From: Calonectria ilicicola
Taxonomy: Eukaryota; Ascomycota; Sordariomycetes; Hypocreales; Nectriaceae
Length of the DNA: 64,000 nt
Assembly (NCBI GenBank): GCA_020809705.1
Contig: CP085826.1
Location: 2,480,001 to 2,544,000 of the forward strand
Reading direction: 5' to 3'
A model generated the notes under the pieces. The model saw only the letters and a program-made list of their open reading frames with translations, was not told where the DNA came from and did not search any database. The position numbers were made by a program, and so were the translations under genes. Positions 46,065 through 57,818 of this stretch are shown one piece after another; position 1 is the first letter of the stretch, and each line of letters begins with the position of its first letter.

Positions 46065-49000
46065 TTGCTAAATGTCTATGATAGACCTGTGTATAAATTT
46101 CGAGACAAATCAAAGGAAAACTATGCATCCATTTCGCATCTTCCGAGGTCCCCTCATTGACGTGATATGTCGAATTTCTAGCTTTCCCAACCAATCGCCA
46201 CAAGTAGATCCAGAATAGGAACTTTTGCCAACTTTTTTTTTTAACTAGAAGGTTATGAGTGCTGCATACTGTGCGATTGATAATGGCATGCCTGTTTGGA
46301 GTGACGAAACGTTCAGGGACACTGCTCAGCATTGGGCAAATCAGAGCCATGCTAAATGTAATGGGGAGTTACTGGGTCCGCACCATTTCCGGGGTCATGT
46401 CCTGACTAGCCTTCCTCTGGTTTACTATTACAACAAATAATTGCTGCATACATTCATACACGCATAAATCTAGAAACATATGTATATTTATTGATTTCTT
46501 ATCTTATTATACGGCTTTTTATTGCTGAAAAATTTTTAATAAATCTCCTTGATGCCCCACCGAGTAGGCTGTGCATTTGCACATTGTGCCTTAGCCCAAC
46601 TATGTAGACACACAATGTAATGATCGGACCATCGCAATTCTCCCACTTTAGCCAATGAATTGATGCAACTATGACTAAGGAGCGTTGAAAGTGCACACTT
46701 TGTTACATCCACCGCGAATGAGGCCCTGTGAATGAGGCATTTAATTAAGAATATCAGAGCAGTCTATCGATGCGAGTTGCTGACTCTATGCGCCGCCTGT
46801 GATGGCAGTGCATTGGAAGCAATCGACAAATATTACCAGTCGTATTTTACTTAACGGTTGCATTGAGTTATTGTCTAACAAGGAGTACAGTACCGTTCTC
46901 TAACTGGACTAAATCCCACGCGGTGAATGAGATTTGTGTGAGGCGCGGGCCTCTTTCATGCCCTGACTGATCATATTTCGTTCGCGACGAGAATAAAGCA
47001 AGAGAAAGCTGCACTTCGCATGTTTAGGCTTAGTCACAATCGCCACAGTGTCACAGTAGCTATGGCTTGAATCGGTTGCTGAGTGTTACCTTGAAGCTCA
47101 CCATAATTTATACTTTTCTCATAGCCCGAGGCAGTTTCTATAACGGTATTGAAGCCGCGGGAGGTGTTTCCTTTTCACTTTGTGAGAAGCGGGGAGGCCC
47201 GTATCGCCATGCATCCTGTTTTATCAGTTAATCTGCATAACCGTGATTTCGGGCACTCTCTCGAGCTGCATTTGGGTGATTTGGCTGTACTACTGCACTT
47301 GCTTCTTACAGTGGCTTCGGAAAAGTTTCGCTCATTCAACTAATATCTCAATTCCTTTTACATGCAATTTCACGATTCTCAATAATAGGAAAAAAAAAAG
47401 CATGGTGAAAATCACTGATTGAGTGACCAGGCAAACCTTTTTCGGAGCTACTGTACTCCGAGGAACCCTCCGGATTGAGATCGGATTCTTGTGATCCGAA
47501 AAGATGCTCAAGGTAACGGACGGTTAAACTCGTGGGCACGTGAAGTGATGTGATTAGCGGAGCAAAGAGTGGAAGGGGAGAAGATATGTGCCTTTTTATT
47601 CGATACTAATCCCAAGTTATAGTGAGAGGATGGAATGATTTGATATTGATTGAAAACAATTTGTAGGAAGGGGGGCCGAATGGTTTAGGCAAGTGGTCAA
47701 CTCCAAGAGGTGTTGCTGAAGCAGTTGAGCGAAGTTTGGTAAAGTAACATTCGATAGCGTCTTGTGGCTGAGACATAGTGCACGGTCAACAAATATGACA
47801 GACGGATATTATTTGCTTGTGTTACGGCCGTGGCCGGGATCGAGCTCAGCGTGGAGGGTCGTGAGGAGCCCCTGATTTTAAAGATAGATTGAACATCTTG
47901 CAATTTATTTCATATCAGTGGACCGCATTTTGAGATATTTTCAGGCATCAAGGGCGATGTTGTCGTGCAGGGCGTCGTTTGTGTCACTGAATGCTGTGCC
48001 ACCCGCCTTCACGGACACCTGAATATTCTAACTACGGACACGAGGCGGCTTCTTGAGTGGATTAAGCAAACAACCGGAATTAGGGGGGGCAGCCTAAAAC
48101 ATAAGTTGATTGCGATGCAGTGTTCCCAGAGCCTTGTGTAGTAAGGACCGCCCAGTCCGACTTGCTTGTACTTCCCGGGCCCGGTTGAGGTTGAACAAGT
48201 GGTGCATGTCCTGACGGTCGGCGGCGGCAGTCTGTTGGCAACTCTAGATGGCGCTAAGCAAGCGTTGCCAATAGTTAGTGAAGCACTGACGGTGGAGGGC
48301 ACGCAAGGGCACCAGGCAGTCAATCAGGCGGGCCGTTGCTGATGGAGGTGCCTGAGGCGAGACTGGACGGCTCCGCGCCCGATGACACCGGGCAAGGTTG
48401 GGCCGAGGGGACAGGACCCTGCACCGATAGTGCGAGCGGGCCCAAGTAAATGCAGCGCAGCCGTAGCTTACCAAGCCAGAGGTAGAGAGGTATGGGTATG
48501 ATGGGGACCATGGGGACCAAGACATCATCGGCATCGGCATCGGTTTGAAGGGTACCTAGGTAGGACAACCTGGGCTCGATCCGACTGTCCCCTCCGTTCC
48601 TCATTTCCGGTACTTAGTCGGCAGGCCTTCATCTAGACCTGCGTCCCAATCCCTCTTTCTTCTTCTCTCTCTTTTCCCCCCTTCCCCTCCCTCCAAGGAC
48701 CAAACGGACACCCTGTCTTGCGGTCTCTCGTCACGTCACTGCCAGCGTCCGTGTGTGGCGCCCCATTGCTGCGCGGGGGGCTCTGTACTTTGGCCGTAAA
48801 GTCTCCCTAGGAACCTTACAGTCCCCAGTCTTTCCCCCAACGTCGATACGCTTCCAACGCCAACCTACAATCACATCACCTATTATCATCCTCTGTCCCC
48901 TTTGCATTTGCATGCCCTCAAGTGTCGTTGTGCTGCGGCTGGTTCACGCGTTCCGTTTCCTCTTTCCTACTCACGCACCTTCTGGCATCGCATCTTGTGC

Positions 49001-49498
49001 ATTTGCGTCGCCACCCACCAACGCGTGCTCCACAGACGCAATCAGTGTCCGCTTTGGTTGCTCATCGTCGCCCACACCAGCGCCGGGGTACACACCGTAA
49101 CCTGCGTGGACCGTTCGCCACAGCTGCATCGCAAGTGCTCCTCTCAATCTCGAGACGAGACTATTCGCTACGCCGACATCGTTGGTGTGCACCCTTGCCA
49201 TCCATCGCTTTATTCTTTTTTTATTGCCCATGCTAGCTGCAGCTGCTCCCGCCTGTAAGCTTTCGCATCGTTGGCACCTCAATACTACTACATCCATCCT
49301 TTCCCTCCGGAATCCTCTTGCTTCTCTTGAACCGAGCTTCCATTTCGCCAGCTCCACCCGAACCCGCCCATATTCTTGCGGCGGAGCTTCCCTCAGCATA
49401 CATCCTTCACTCTGGCGTCCCGCGCTCTCCGTATCGCCGGTTTAGCTGTAGGTCTTGGTTTGAGTGCCTTGACAGCCTACCAGCGCAGCCAGGCGCAG
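46065..49498. other. Long intergenic region upstream of the RING gene
   Basis: No gene is supported in 3.4 kb. 46100-47640 is AT-rich with scattered short ORFs. 47800-48600 is GC-richer but shows no coding signal. From about 48640 the sequence becomes strongly CT-rich (near 48655-48700) and continues as a long pyrimidine-rich leader to the RING gene start at 49499. A stretch near 47673 recalls a tRNA A box but lacks the rest. Confidence 0.5.
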
Positions 49499-51277
49499 AT
49501 GTCTTCTCAGCCTGACGACCAACACCATGGCCACCTCGATGCGACCACCGGCCGCGAGGTCGTCTTTTGCCATGCCTGCTCCCATGAATGGTATCGGAAT
49601 GAACATGGCCTAGAATGCCCCGGATGTGGTGGCGACATCACTGAAATTGTTCGTCATCATCCTCTCCTACACCCCGCTTAAAAATGCAACGGCTAACCTC
49701 ATCATTCTAGGTCGAGCCAGATAATGATCCTCGTGATATTTCCTCCGAATCTACTTCCCCGGAACCCCACCACCACCATATTGGCGAAGACGACTCGGAT
49801 CCCGATGAGGCCGATATCACAGAGCACCTCGGACCCCATGGCTTTGCTTTCCGCCGCAGTGTTAGAGATGGCCCGGACCATATGCATCATAACCCAGCCG
49901 TTGGTCCCGTGCTCGAGCGCTTCCTCGACATGATTCAAGGATTTGGACCTCCTCGCAGGGCTGAGGACGGTGGGTTATTCGCCCAGGAACCAGAAGAGCC
50001 TGAAAACCCCCATTTAAACATGCAGCCACCGCGCATTCACCGTACAACATTTACGTCGGGAACCTTTGGTGGGACAACATCGGTAACCATTGTTTCTGGG
50101 CCACTTCCTGCGGCTCGATCAGCAGGTTCTCCTGGCGGTGCTGGACTAGATCCATTTCAAGCGTATGCATCACCCTCCCCAAACATCACTTTAATGATCC
50201 GCCCGGTTAATGGGATATCCTTATGATTATCAACGCTAATCTTCTACTAGAATTTTTTCAAATATTATTCGGGATGTTGGTCCTCCTGGTGGCAATCACG
50301 ATCATACAGGAGCCGAAGGCGGCGGCGGCGGCGGCGGCCCGCCCCCTGGCTTTGCGAGAAGCTTGCATGACATTCTTAGTCTCTTCAATCCTGCCAATGC
50401 TGTGGCCGGGGACGCCGTCTATTCCCAGGAGGCTTTAGATCGAATCATAACCAGTCTAATGGAAGCAAACCCACAGTCAAACGCAGCCCCTCCAGCAACT
50501 GAAGAAGGACTTCGAAACCTAGTCCGGAAGGCAGTTGACAAGGAGATGTTGGGACCGGATGGGAAAACAGAGTGCACTATTTGTATCGACGAAATGAAGG
50601 AGGGTGAGACTGTCATATATCTACCGTGCAAGCACTGGTTTCACGAAGACTGCGTGGTGCTGTGGTTAAAGGAGCACAATACCTGCCCAATCTGCCGGAC
50701 ACCAATCGAGAAGAATGAAGGCAATACCGGAAACCAAAACAATGGCAATAGTGATGCCAGTCAAGGAGAGGGCTCTTCCAGACCACACACTTTTCCAACT
50801 CCACCACGACCACGATTTACAACTACTCCCGGATGGTTTTCCAGCGGTCCGCATGGTTTTGGGGGACCCTCTGATGACTACGAAGGCACTTACAATCACC
50901 CAATGAGACCTCCGCACCCGCCAAATCAGGCTCAAACCTCCTTGCATGATGTCCTCCGCTCACTCCACCAGGACCGAGAACGAGATTACAGAGACCGCGA
51001 CGGGGCTCGCACTCGGGGAATGTCGTCTGGATTTAGTACAGATACTTCACGCCTGCAGCGCCGCAGCTCGCATTCTCCAACGAGCCCCCGTGTGACAGGT
51101 CCCGAGGAGCATGGTGCGCGGATGAGGCAGAGAAGTCCCTCGCAAAGCCGATGGTCTATTGACAGAGAACGTGAGCAGAGACGAACTAGCGGTCATGGAC
51201 CTTTCAGCTGGTTCCGGGATCGATTTGGCGGAGGAGGGTCAGGGAACGGGTCATCTCGCGATGAGAGACGACAGTAG
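49499..51277 (+). CDS. RING-H2 E3 ubiquitin ligase, RNF126/RNF115-like
   Basis: Model: 49499-49648, 49711-50162 and 50251-51277 (542 aa). The introns are 49649-49710 (GTTCGT/TAG) and 50163-50250 (GTATGC/TAG). The joins give GDITEIVEPDND and DPFQAIFSNIIRDVG. An N-terminal zinc ribbon (FCHACSHEWYRNEHGLECPGC, about 23-44) recalls the ubiquitin-binding zinc finger of RNF126 and RNF115. A poly-Gly run encoded by a GGC repeat lies in the middle. The RING-H2 domain is near 309-350: CTICIDEM, then CKHWFHEDC and CPICR, with all eight zinc ligands in order. The C-terminal third is Arg/Ser/Pro-rich and probably disordered. The expected role is ubiquitin transfer from E2 to substrates in the cytosol or nucleus, possibly in protein quality control as for RNF126; that role is inference. 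No transmembrane helix is seen. Confidence 0.9.
50318..50338 (+). repeat. GGC trinucleotide repeat in the RING gene
   Basis: Seven tandem GGC copies that encode a glycine run in the linker between the zinc ribbon and the RING domain. The length may vary between strains. Confidence 0.85.
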
Positions 51278-52531
51278 GAGGCTACCGTCATCATGTGCGG
51301 CTGATGTGCCCGCGGGAAGATGTATCTGATGATTTTGGAGTCATCGGAGTTGAAGGGCTGAATACGATGGTAAAATGGTTAAAAACGGTGACTGAAACCT
51401 GAGGCTTCCGACCATGCCCTCCCTGTTCACTAATTAATCGAGGCTACTTTCGCGGGTTCGAGGTGTGGTTAGCCCGCGAGAGTGGTCGTGTTTGTATTGG
51501 ATGTAACAAATAGAGGAAGATAGATGGGGCCAGGCTCAAGACAGAAATTTGGGCCAGAGGACGAATATGGAATTGGACTGCTAGCGATATCGCAAATGAA
51601 CATTAGGGATACCCACGCTGAAATGAAGATTGATGATACACTTCCTGCCTCGAGTTCTAATTTGATATTTTAATAGAGCTGGGCTGAGACCTAAAGCTTG
51701 AGAGGAGGTGTAGCCAAATCAGTCCAAAAGGGTTTACTCGTCCGAAGACGTAGACGGCTAATTTGTTGGCCCTGTTTTACTGAGCTTGGGTATAGTTTGG
51801 GTAGGCGATGAGAGGAACGATGGGTTATAGTGTATTAAACGTGTTGTTGGGCCGGTTGTCTCAGAAGTTGCTGGTAACCAGGGCAAGCGCCAACTTTGTA
51901 AGTGGTCGAAAGGGGAACCGGAGATGGTTCAGTATCAACAGCCCGCCATGGCTCAAACTGGATAATGCCAATTGTTAGCCTGATCGCTGAGTTCCCCGTC
52001 GGTACCTGGGGAGAGACGCCAAGGTGAAATCAGGTGTCACTTACATTCTCCCCCTCGCCATATTTATTGATCTAATGATACATGACTACAAGATCTTTGA
52101 TCCAAGCTCCGTTCATTACTGAACAGAAGACAGGTTGGTTTCAAGCCATTTGTTTTACAATGGGGCGGGGGCAGTGTTCTCATTCACTGCTAGGTGTGGA
52201 TGTGATAGGCTAATTCCTGGAGACAAGGGCTTTCAAGGCAATGATTAAACGGGGCAAAAGGTCGTGTGGTTAAAACATATGAGTTGTCTATTCTAATCTG
52301 CTCGTAGGCTCGACGTATTGCCGACCTAACATAGGGTGGTGTGTAATGACTGGCTATGACATTATTCGCTATCTCAGTACAATTTCTGACAGGATTATAA
52401 GCCTGAAAATACTAAAGAAAAAAAAACAGGTGCGCCAAACTCCATGCTGAGCCCATGCCAATGGATCAATTCAAGCGAGGACTCTTTTGATAGTGCAAAG
52501 TAAAGTAAAGTGGCGAGTAGAAGCCGATTGA
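51278..52531. other. Spacer between RING gene and the small secreted protein
   Basis: Converging 3' regions of the RING gene (plus) and the small secreted protein gene (minus). It contains the hairpin at 51447-51482. No gene is seen. Confidence 0.5.
51447..51482 (+). other. Ten-base-pair hairpin downstream of the RING gene
   Basis: Arms 51447-51456 and 51473-51482 pair over ten positions (one G-U) around a 16-base loop. It lies 170 bases beyond the RING gene stop, probably in the 3' UTR. Function unknown. Confidence 0.5.
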
Positions 52532-52963
52532 TTAGGAGCAGTTGAAGCATCGCATGTCGTAGAGCGGCCCAGATCTGTCATCCATGATGTCCTTGATGAA
52601 GAATGCCTCCTCATCGAACAAGGTACACCGTCCGTCGAGGTGTTCGAACGAGTAGCATCGACTGTTGAAGCAAGAGTGAGCACACTCCTCCAGGGAAGTG
52701 CCCGTCAGCTGGCGAATGCGATAGCGCTTCGCATCGGCAGCAGTGGGCATCTTGCCGCAGGGGAAGTCCCGGCCAGCCTTTTCCAGATACCCGCAGCTCA
52801 AGCCGTCGCTGAAAGCGTGCGTCTTCTCGTTCTTGGTGCTCGGCTTGGAAATTGGCACTTGGTCAACCTTGGGTTGGCGCCGGAAGGTGGGGTTTGCGTC
52901 GGCTCCAAAGATTGATAAGACGGTGATGGTGAGGACGATGGCGAGCAGCTTGGGGGACGCCAT
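52532..52963 (-). CDS. Small secreted eight-cysteine protein
   Basis: A single exon of 143 aa. Residues 1 to about 23 form a clear signal peptide (LLAIVLTITVLSIFGADA), followed by a hydrophilic stretch with FRRQPK that may be a pro-region cleaved by a Kex2-like protease. The mature part contains eight cysteines, in SCGY, PCGK, ECAHSC, RCYS, RCTL and RCFNC. Their spacing in the last 60 residues, with CYSFEHLDGRCTLF between them, resembles a PAN/apple-like fold, though this is weak. An even cysteine number suggests four disulfides. Size, export and cysteine content fit fungal effector-like proteins, but no host role can be read from sequence. The gene is followed upstream by the fatty alcohol oxidase on the same strand, 650 bases away. 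Confidence 0.8.
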   Translation of the reverse strand: MASPKLLAIVLTITVLSIFGADANPTFRRQPKVDQVPISKPSTKNEKTHAFSDGLSCGYLEKAGRDFPCGKMPTAADAKRYRIRQLTGTSLEECAHSCFNSRCYSFEHLDGRCTLFDEEAFFIKDIMDDRSGPLYDMRCFNCS

Positions 52964-53613
52964 GGTTGAGTATTATGACTTGTTGGAGTTGATGGATTAG
53001 AAGAAGAAAAGACGTAGAAAAGAAGAAGTTGAACTTTGTTTTTTCGATATGGAGCTGAGAGTGTTTGTAGGAGTGCTCGAGTGACGAATACTGATCAATC
53101 TTGGGGTGCATGACCAGCGCATTTATTCCTCCAATGCGAGGACCAAGAGGCCGTTTCTAGAACAGCATGGGACGAATGCAGTGCATGCACTCCCTCAGTC
53201 TAGCGGTCGCTAGCGTCGATGCGGCGATGAGGGGAATGCCAGTCATGTAGATGCCGCCCCGGTGTCTCAACGCAATCGGTTTACAAGCGAGCGAGCCAAG
53301 CACTGTTTCATTGGTTGCCAGTCGCTGACGTCGATTACAACCGACAATGACGCTCTCGTGTTCCCTTTGCCGCGAACAATCAATTGTTTTAGAAGGCGCC
53401 GCACTTGGAACGTCGCCGGGTTTGTGGCCGCCGTTGCCACGCGTTACACGGCCCGAGCGCAATTGCATCTGGTCTAAAAATAAGAAGCATCCTCTTTTTT
53501 TCATCTTCATCCCCGTCCTTGCTCCCTTGCCGATGATACTCTCGGTTTTCATTATAAACAATATATACATATATGAAGATATATTGCCCGGGACCCGCCA
53601 GGCATCGCATCCC
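52964..53613. other. Promoter of the small secreted protein and 3' region of the oxidase
   Basis: Both flanking genes are on the minus strand, so the left part is the promoter and leader of the secreted protein (AG-rich near 52990-53030 on the plus strand). No gene is seen. Confidence 0.5.
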
Positions 53614-56074
53614 CTATGCCTCTGGCCCCGGGCCATCATTTTGCTCCCTCAATTCCCGGACAAGGCTTCTGCTGATCCAGTCGCTAATGGCCATGATTGT
53701 CAACATGGGGTTGACGCCAGTAGCACTGGGGAAAACGCTGGAATCCGCGACGTACAACCCTTCGGTGCCCCAGACCTTGCCGTTCTCGTCAACCACTCCG
53801 TTGCTCGGCTTGGTGCTCATTCGGCACGTGCCCATCTGATGTGCCGTGCAATAAGGCGTCTCTGGGGTTCGTGCGATATGAGCTTCCAACTTCTTGAGCC
53901 ATGCCTGAAATTTATCATCCATGATGCCGGCGTCGGAAAATTTACCATTTCCGTCCGCAGCCAGTGGATCGTCCTGATGGCGTATAAACGGTTCGAGTCC
54001 CGGCATTGACGGGTGAATCTCCAAGGCTCCTTGAACATACATGATCTTGGATAGGGCAACGACTCCCTTCTTAATGTGTTCAAGATCAAACGATGACGGT
54101 GTGTAGATGATTCGAGGCTCTTCCGTCTCTCTGTCCACGCACACATAGCCTGCATCGCGATCGCGTGCCATCGATATGTACGACTCCATGTGTCGGTATT
54201 TAGACACGAGACGTTTAAAGTCCAGACCGCTCGTCCAATTAAACCATGTAACGCTCGAAGCGGGCTACAAATAAATGTCAGACATACCAAAGCGAACGAC
54301 TCCCAGGACGGAATACTAACCATCATGACGAGGCGTTCCAGCTTCACACCATGACCTTTACCGTCAATATTTTCGAAGCTGTTGACAACAGCAGTCAGAA
54401 TCCCGCCTGTATATTGTGAGTAACATGCTCTAAAAGGAAACGATCCAAAGGCTCCAAGCTACCTTCCCAAGGCCGTACATCCTTTTTGAAGAATCCAGAA
54501 ATCGGAGAGGCAGGATGCAGGTGGAGATTGCGCCCAATTTGCTTGTTCTGCTCTCAAAATCAGCATAATGCCCCATAACTGATGAATGGATTCCTGACTT
54601 TTAACCCGCTGTTCAGCAAAAGAACCGGAGATCGCACACTCCCCGCACTAACAACAACACGCTTTGCTTTTATCGTGACTTTTTGGGCGGTTTTGATGTT
54701 CTCTCCCCTCGGCGTATATACGCCTTCCACGCCCCTAGCCGTCTTGATCCCATTGACGGTCTCGAAAATGATCTTTTGCGCGTGGAAGCCCTCCATGAAT
54801 TTGGCACCCGACTCGGCCGCATCTGGGAACCATCCGTTGACGGGGCCTTGCTTCTCTCCCCGTCCACATCCCAGTGTGCAGTATCCATCACTGTGTTCGT
54901 GGCCTCCAGTGTTCTGCGGCACTGGTCTTGCATCAAACCCCAGTCTTCTTGATCCCTCCAGCAAAGTCATGTTGCCGTGGTTATGAATAATTTGTTTATC
55001 GCCCACACCCATCTGGCTCGAGACCCGATCAAGACAGTCTTGAAAGTCGACTGTATTGAAAAACTTTAGGCCTAAATCTTCTGACCATTCCTTGCGCACA
55101 TAGCTTGGGGTCTGAAGGCTGGCGCTCCAGTTGACGGTCCCTCCCCCTCCAAAGCAGGATCCGGCAAAGATACTTATGGAACCGTCCTCGGATGCGAGCA
55201 GACCTGCTTTGTCGTACAGGTTGAAATAGGCTTCATCCTGCGCCATAGGCAGCGAGGTTGCCGGGAAGTGGTAACCTTTCTCTAAAACAAGGACTTTAAA
55301 TCCGGCGGCAGCAATGTTCTTTGCCGCAACACCAGCACCACAGCCAGAACCAACAATGACTACGTCAGTCACGATCTCGACTGGTTCATCGGACGGAGAG
55401 ACATGAACGAATTCAAAAGGATACACTTTTGGCGAACAAGGGGGCGGGCTCTTTGGGAAGCCAACAAGTTCGTTCATGGTTGGACTGTTGCGGAGAAAGG
55501 TGTTTTTCGCCATCATGGTAAGCTGCTTGAACAAAAGCCGAAACAGCGGCAGCGTACTTGTCCTCCATGACTGGATAGCCTCGCCACGCTGAGCAGTGGA
55601 GAGTCGCGTGAAAGGCGTAAGGCTGCTTGCGAAAATTAAGCTTCCGATACGGGTTCTGCCAGAAACAGGCGTGCATTAATTAGTAACCGACTGGTGGGCC
55701 ATTGACAGAGATCTGAAGAAAGCATTGGGTCCTTACTCCATGATCGACATCAGGGATGCGAAGCCGCTTCGCTTTCTGGCGGGCATAACCGAGAGCAACC
55801 TCTCCAAGGTGTCTTTAAAGTTCCCAATCCGGGAAGGAGACTCTGCGAGAAACGAATCAAAGAGTTTCCCGTCTGTTACATCTAAAACTGTGTTTGAGCG
55901 AATGTGAGAGATTGTCGAATCGTATTCCGACTCTGTGAGGAGTACAGAGTCCGGCCGGGATGAGGTGTTGTTCCTCTCCAATGGGGGCAAAATCGCGTCC
56001 ATGATTGCCATAAGAACCGCCCATTGGGCCTCCGTCAGTGAGGATTGAGCGGCCATGGCCGGTGAGGAGGACAT
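53614..56074 (-). CDS. FAO1: Long-chain fatty alcohol oxidase (GMC oxidoreductase)
   Basis: This oxidises long-chain fatty alcohols to aldehydes with FAD and O2, giving H2O2, in omega-oxidation and alkane use. Model: 56074-55737, 55655-54599, 54547-54463, 54406-54321 and 54264-53614 (738 aa). The introns 55656-55736, 54548-54598, 54407-54462 and 54265-54320 all have GT/AG ends, and phases close. The first join restores METRIGSLIFASSLTPFTRLS, which is in another frame from the long ORF that starts near 55676 and is only a shadow. The N-terminal fatty alcohol oxidase domain is followed by the FAD Rossmann motif IVGSGCGAGVAAKN near residue 213, the GSCFGGGGTVNW block, and a C-terminal GMC domain with HQMGTCRM and SSVFPSATGVNPM. 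The length matches the family. Membrane association is likely; no peroxisomal SKL ending is seen. Confidence 0.92.
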
Positions 56075-57148
56075 TGCGGTGTATCCCAGCTAGGTTAATC
56101 AATCACTTGTCCCGCGAGTAAGCCGCAAGAGTCGCAGTGCAACGTCGTGCAGCCCAGTGAGAGGAAATAAACGACGACGAATTTACCAGGCTGAACAGTC
56201 GCGCATGCAGAAGATCAGCGGCCACTAGGTGTGCTTTTTAACCGGGTTTAACAAGGTGCTGGAATAGCAGCCAGTAAAATTACCCAACAGTAACTGAGAC
56301 ATACGGACTAACAAGTCCCATCAAAAACCAAGGCGCAATATCTCATCACAATCATTCAGGTAGGGCTGAGGGAATAAGACGGTGTCGTTTGCGGCGTTGG
56401 TTCGAGTGCAAAAGGACAGAAAATTGGCAACAACTATTTTTCCGCACTAATAACAAACTTGGCTGAGCGCTCTACCGCTGCTTTACCATTGGCCCTACTC
56501 ACCGCGATGAGGGGGAGCTGAACGTGAGTTGCGCCGACTGGACTAATAAAACTTGAAAGAACAAAAGCAAGATAAAGGGGAAGACATGGAGCACGCGTCT
56601 CAGGCAAGACGACCAGAGTCACAATCACAGCACGAGGTACCCGCAACAAAGGGGATGAAAATTGAATGTGTTCACATCTTAGCACCAACGCTAAGGCGGG
56701 TAGCATCAATCAAATCTGGCCTCACCTCTCGCTTAAGCCCGCCGTCGGTTTTATGCAAGCATCTTTGCTAGGCTTAATCTTGTCCAGTGGCCAGCATCGC
56801 CGTCGCCGCCAGCTGGCCCTACGGGTGGGTCGGGTCTCTTATACGACGTCATGACTCTTCAACCCCACAGTCCAAATCACAATAGAACCATTGTCGGGAC
56901 AAGAATCTTCAATTTTCAGCTCATATTCCAGGGCTGTTTGCAGATAGTATATGGCATTATCTGCTCATTGGCAAATAAGGCTCCCAAAAAAAAAAAAAAC
57001 TACTTGGTTTCGCTTCTGTCAACCCTCGAGCTCCTCAGTGGTATTCGTGTAGGTAGCTTGGCATGGTAACGCTCGCGTCCAATCTGAAGTCTCATAACCC
57101 GATTTCGCCATGTAATCATAAATGTGAAAGAAGAAACCAATATCCCCT
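56075..57148. other. Spacer between fatty alcohol oxidase and RTC3-like gene
   Basis: Promoter of the oxidase (left) and 3' region of the RTC3-like gene (right); both are on the minus strand. A run of 14 A is at 56986-56999. No gene is seen. Confidence 0.5.
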
Positions 57149-57818
57149 TTAGTGGGCGACCATGGCGCCCATAGAGTCGTTCTTGGGGCCCTGTCGCTCT
57201 GGCATCTGCACATTGATTCAAGCGTCAGCCACGATAAAACTCAAATGAATAGAAGGTAGCGATGCTGTGTTTCAACCTACCTCGCTGGTTTGAAAAGATC
57301 CCTTCTCCAAGATGATCTTAATGACATCATCATCCACGGCTGTACCGAATTCGCTCTCCAGTGTGCCTTTGGCTGCGGCGTCATAGGTTCCTTGGACACC
57401 TTGGCTGCAGATGATTTGTTAGCAAATGTACCAAGGTGCTTGTTCGCTTAAGGCAGTATGCTAGACGCGAACATCGATTGAGGGAAGCATTATTCGTCGA
57501 CGTGACTTGGGCATAACATGACGATGAGGGGGATGAGATTGGACTGAAGGTGGGCAGTCTCTGGCATGTGAGAGCGCACACCACCCAGGACAATCCGCAT
57601 CACCATGCCCATCAATTGTGCAAAAGCGGAGAAGAAGCGGGGGTGGCTTACTTGTGTGTGCGAAAAACCTTGAAGGTCGAGATGAAATGTGCGAGGGGGA
57701 TGCTTCGGTCTCCAGCAGTCCACTTCTTGTAGGTATCAATATCGTCGACAAAGACGAGGTAATTGTCCTGGTTGCCCTTGTAGTGGACCTTGGCCTGGGT
57801 AGTCTCGCCGCGAGCCAT
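57149..57818 (-). CDS. RTC3: Rtc3/SBDS N-domain protein
   Basis: A homologue of yeast Rtc3 (YHR087W), a small protein with the SBDS/Sdo1 N-terminal fold, linked in yeast to RNA metabolism and stress; its molecular function is not firmly known. Model: 57818-57652, 57404-57281 and 57205-57149 (115 aa). The introns are 57405-57651 (247 bp, the longest in the window) and 57206-57280; both have GTAAG/GTAGG donors and CTGCAG/GTGCAG acceptors. The joins give RTHNQGVQGTYDAA and KGSFQTSEMPERQG. Family features are KVHYKGNQDNYLVFVDD at the start, then GTLESEFGTAVDDDVIKIILEKG and the C-terminal KNDSMGAMVAH. There is no signal peptide. The leader is CA-rich (57834-57860 on the plus strand is GT-rich). 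Without the third exon the conserved tail would be missing. Confidence 0.88.

Noticed and set aside
47672..47700. GGCCGAATGGTTTAGGC resembling a tRNA-Ser A box
   Set aside because: No B box, anticodon arm or acceptor stem pairing could be found downstream.
53985..54003. GGTTCGAGTCCC resembling a tRNA B box
   Set aside because: It lies inside the coding exon of the fatty alcohol oxidase, with no acceptor stem, A box or T-run at the right distances.
53347..54009. 220-codon plus-strand ORF
   Set aside because: Runs antisense through the C-terminal GMC domain of the fatty alcohol oxidase and has no motif of its own.
55413..55676. 87-codon ORF in the fatty alcohol oxidase region
   Set aside because: It is out of frame. 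The phase-2 splice 55737/55655 restores the family sequence in the neighbouring frame.
57405..57651. Possible snoRNA host intron (247 bp) in the RTC3-like gene
   Set aside because: A GTGATGC is loosely like a C box, but no matching D box with terminal stem could be found.
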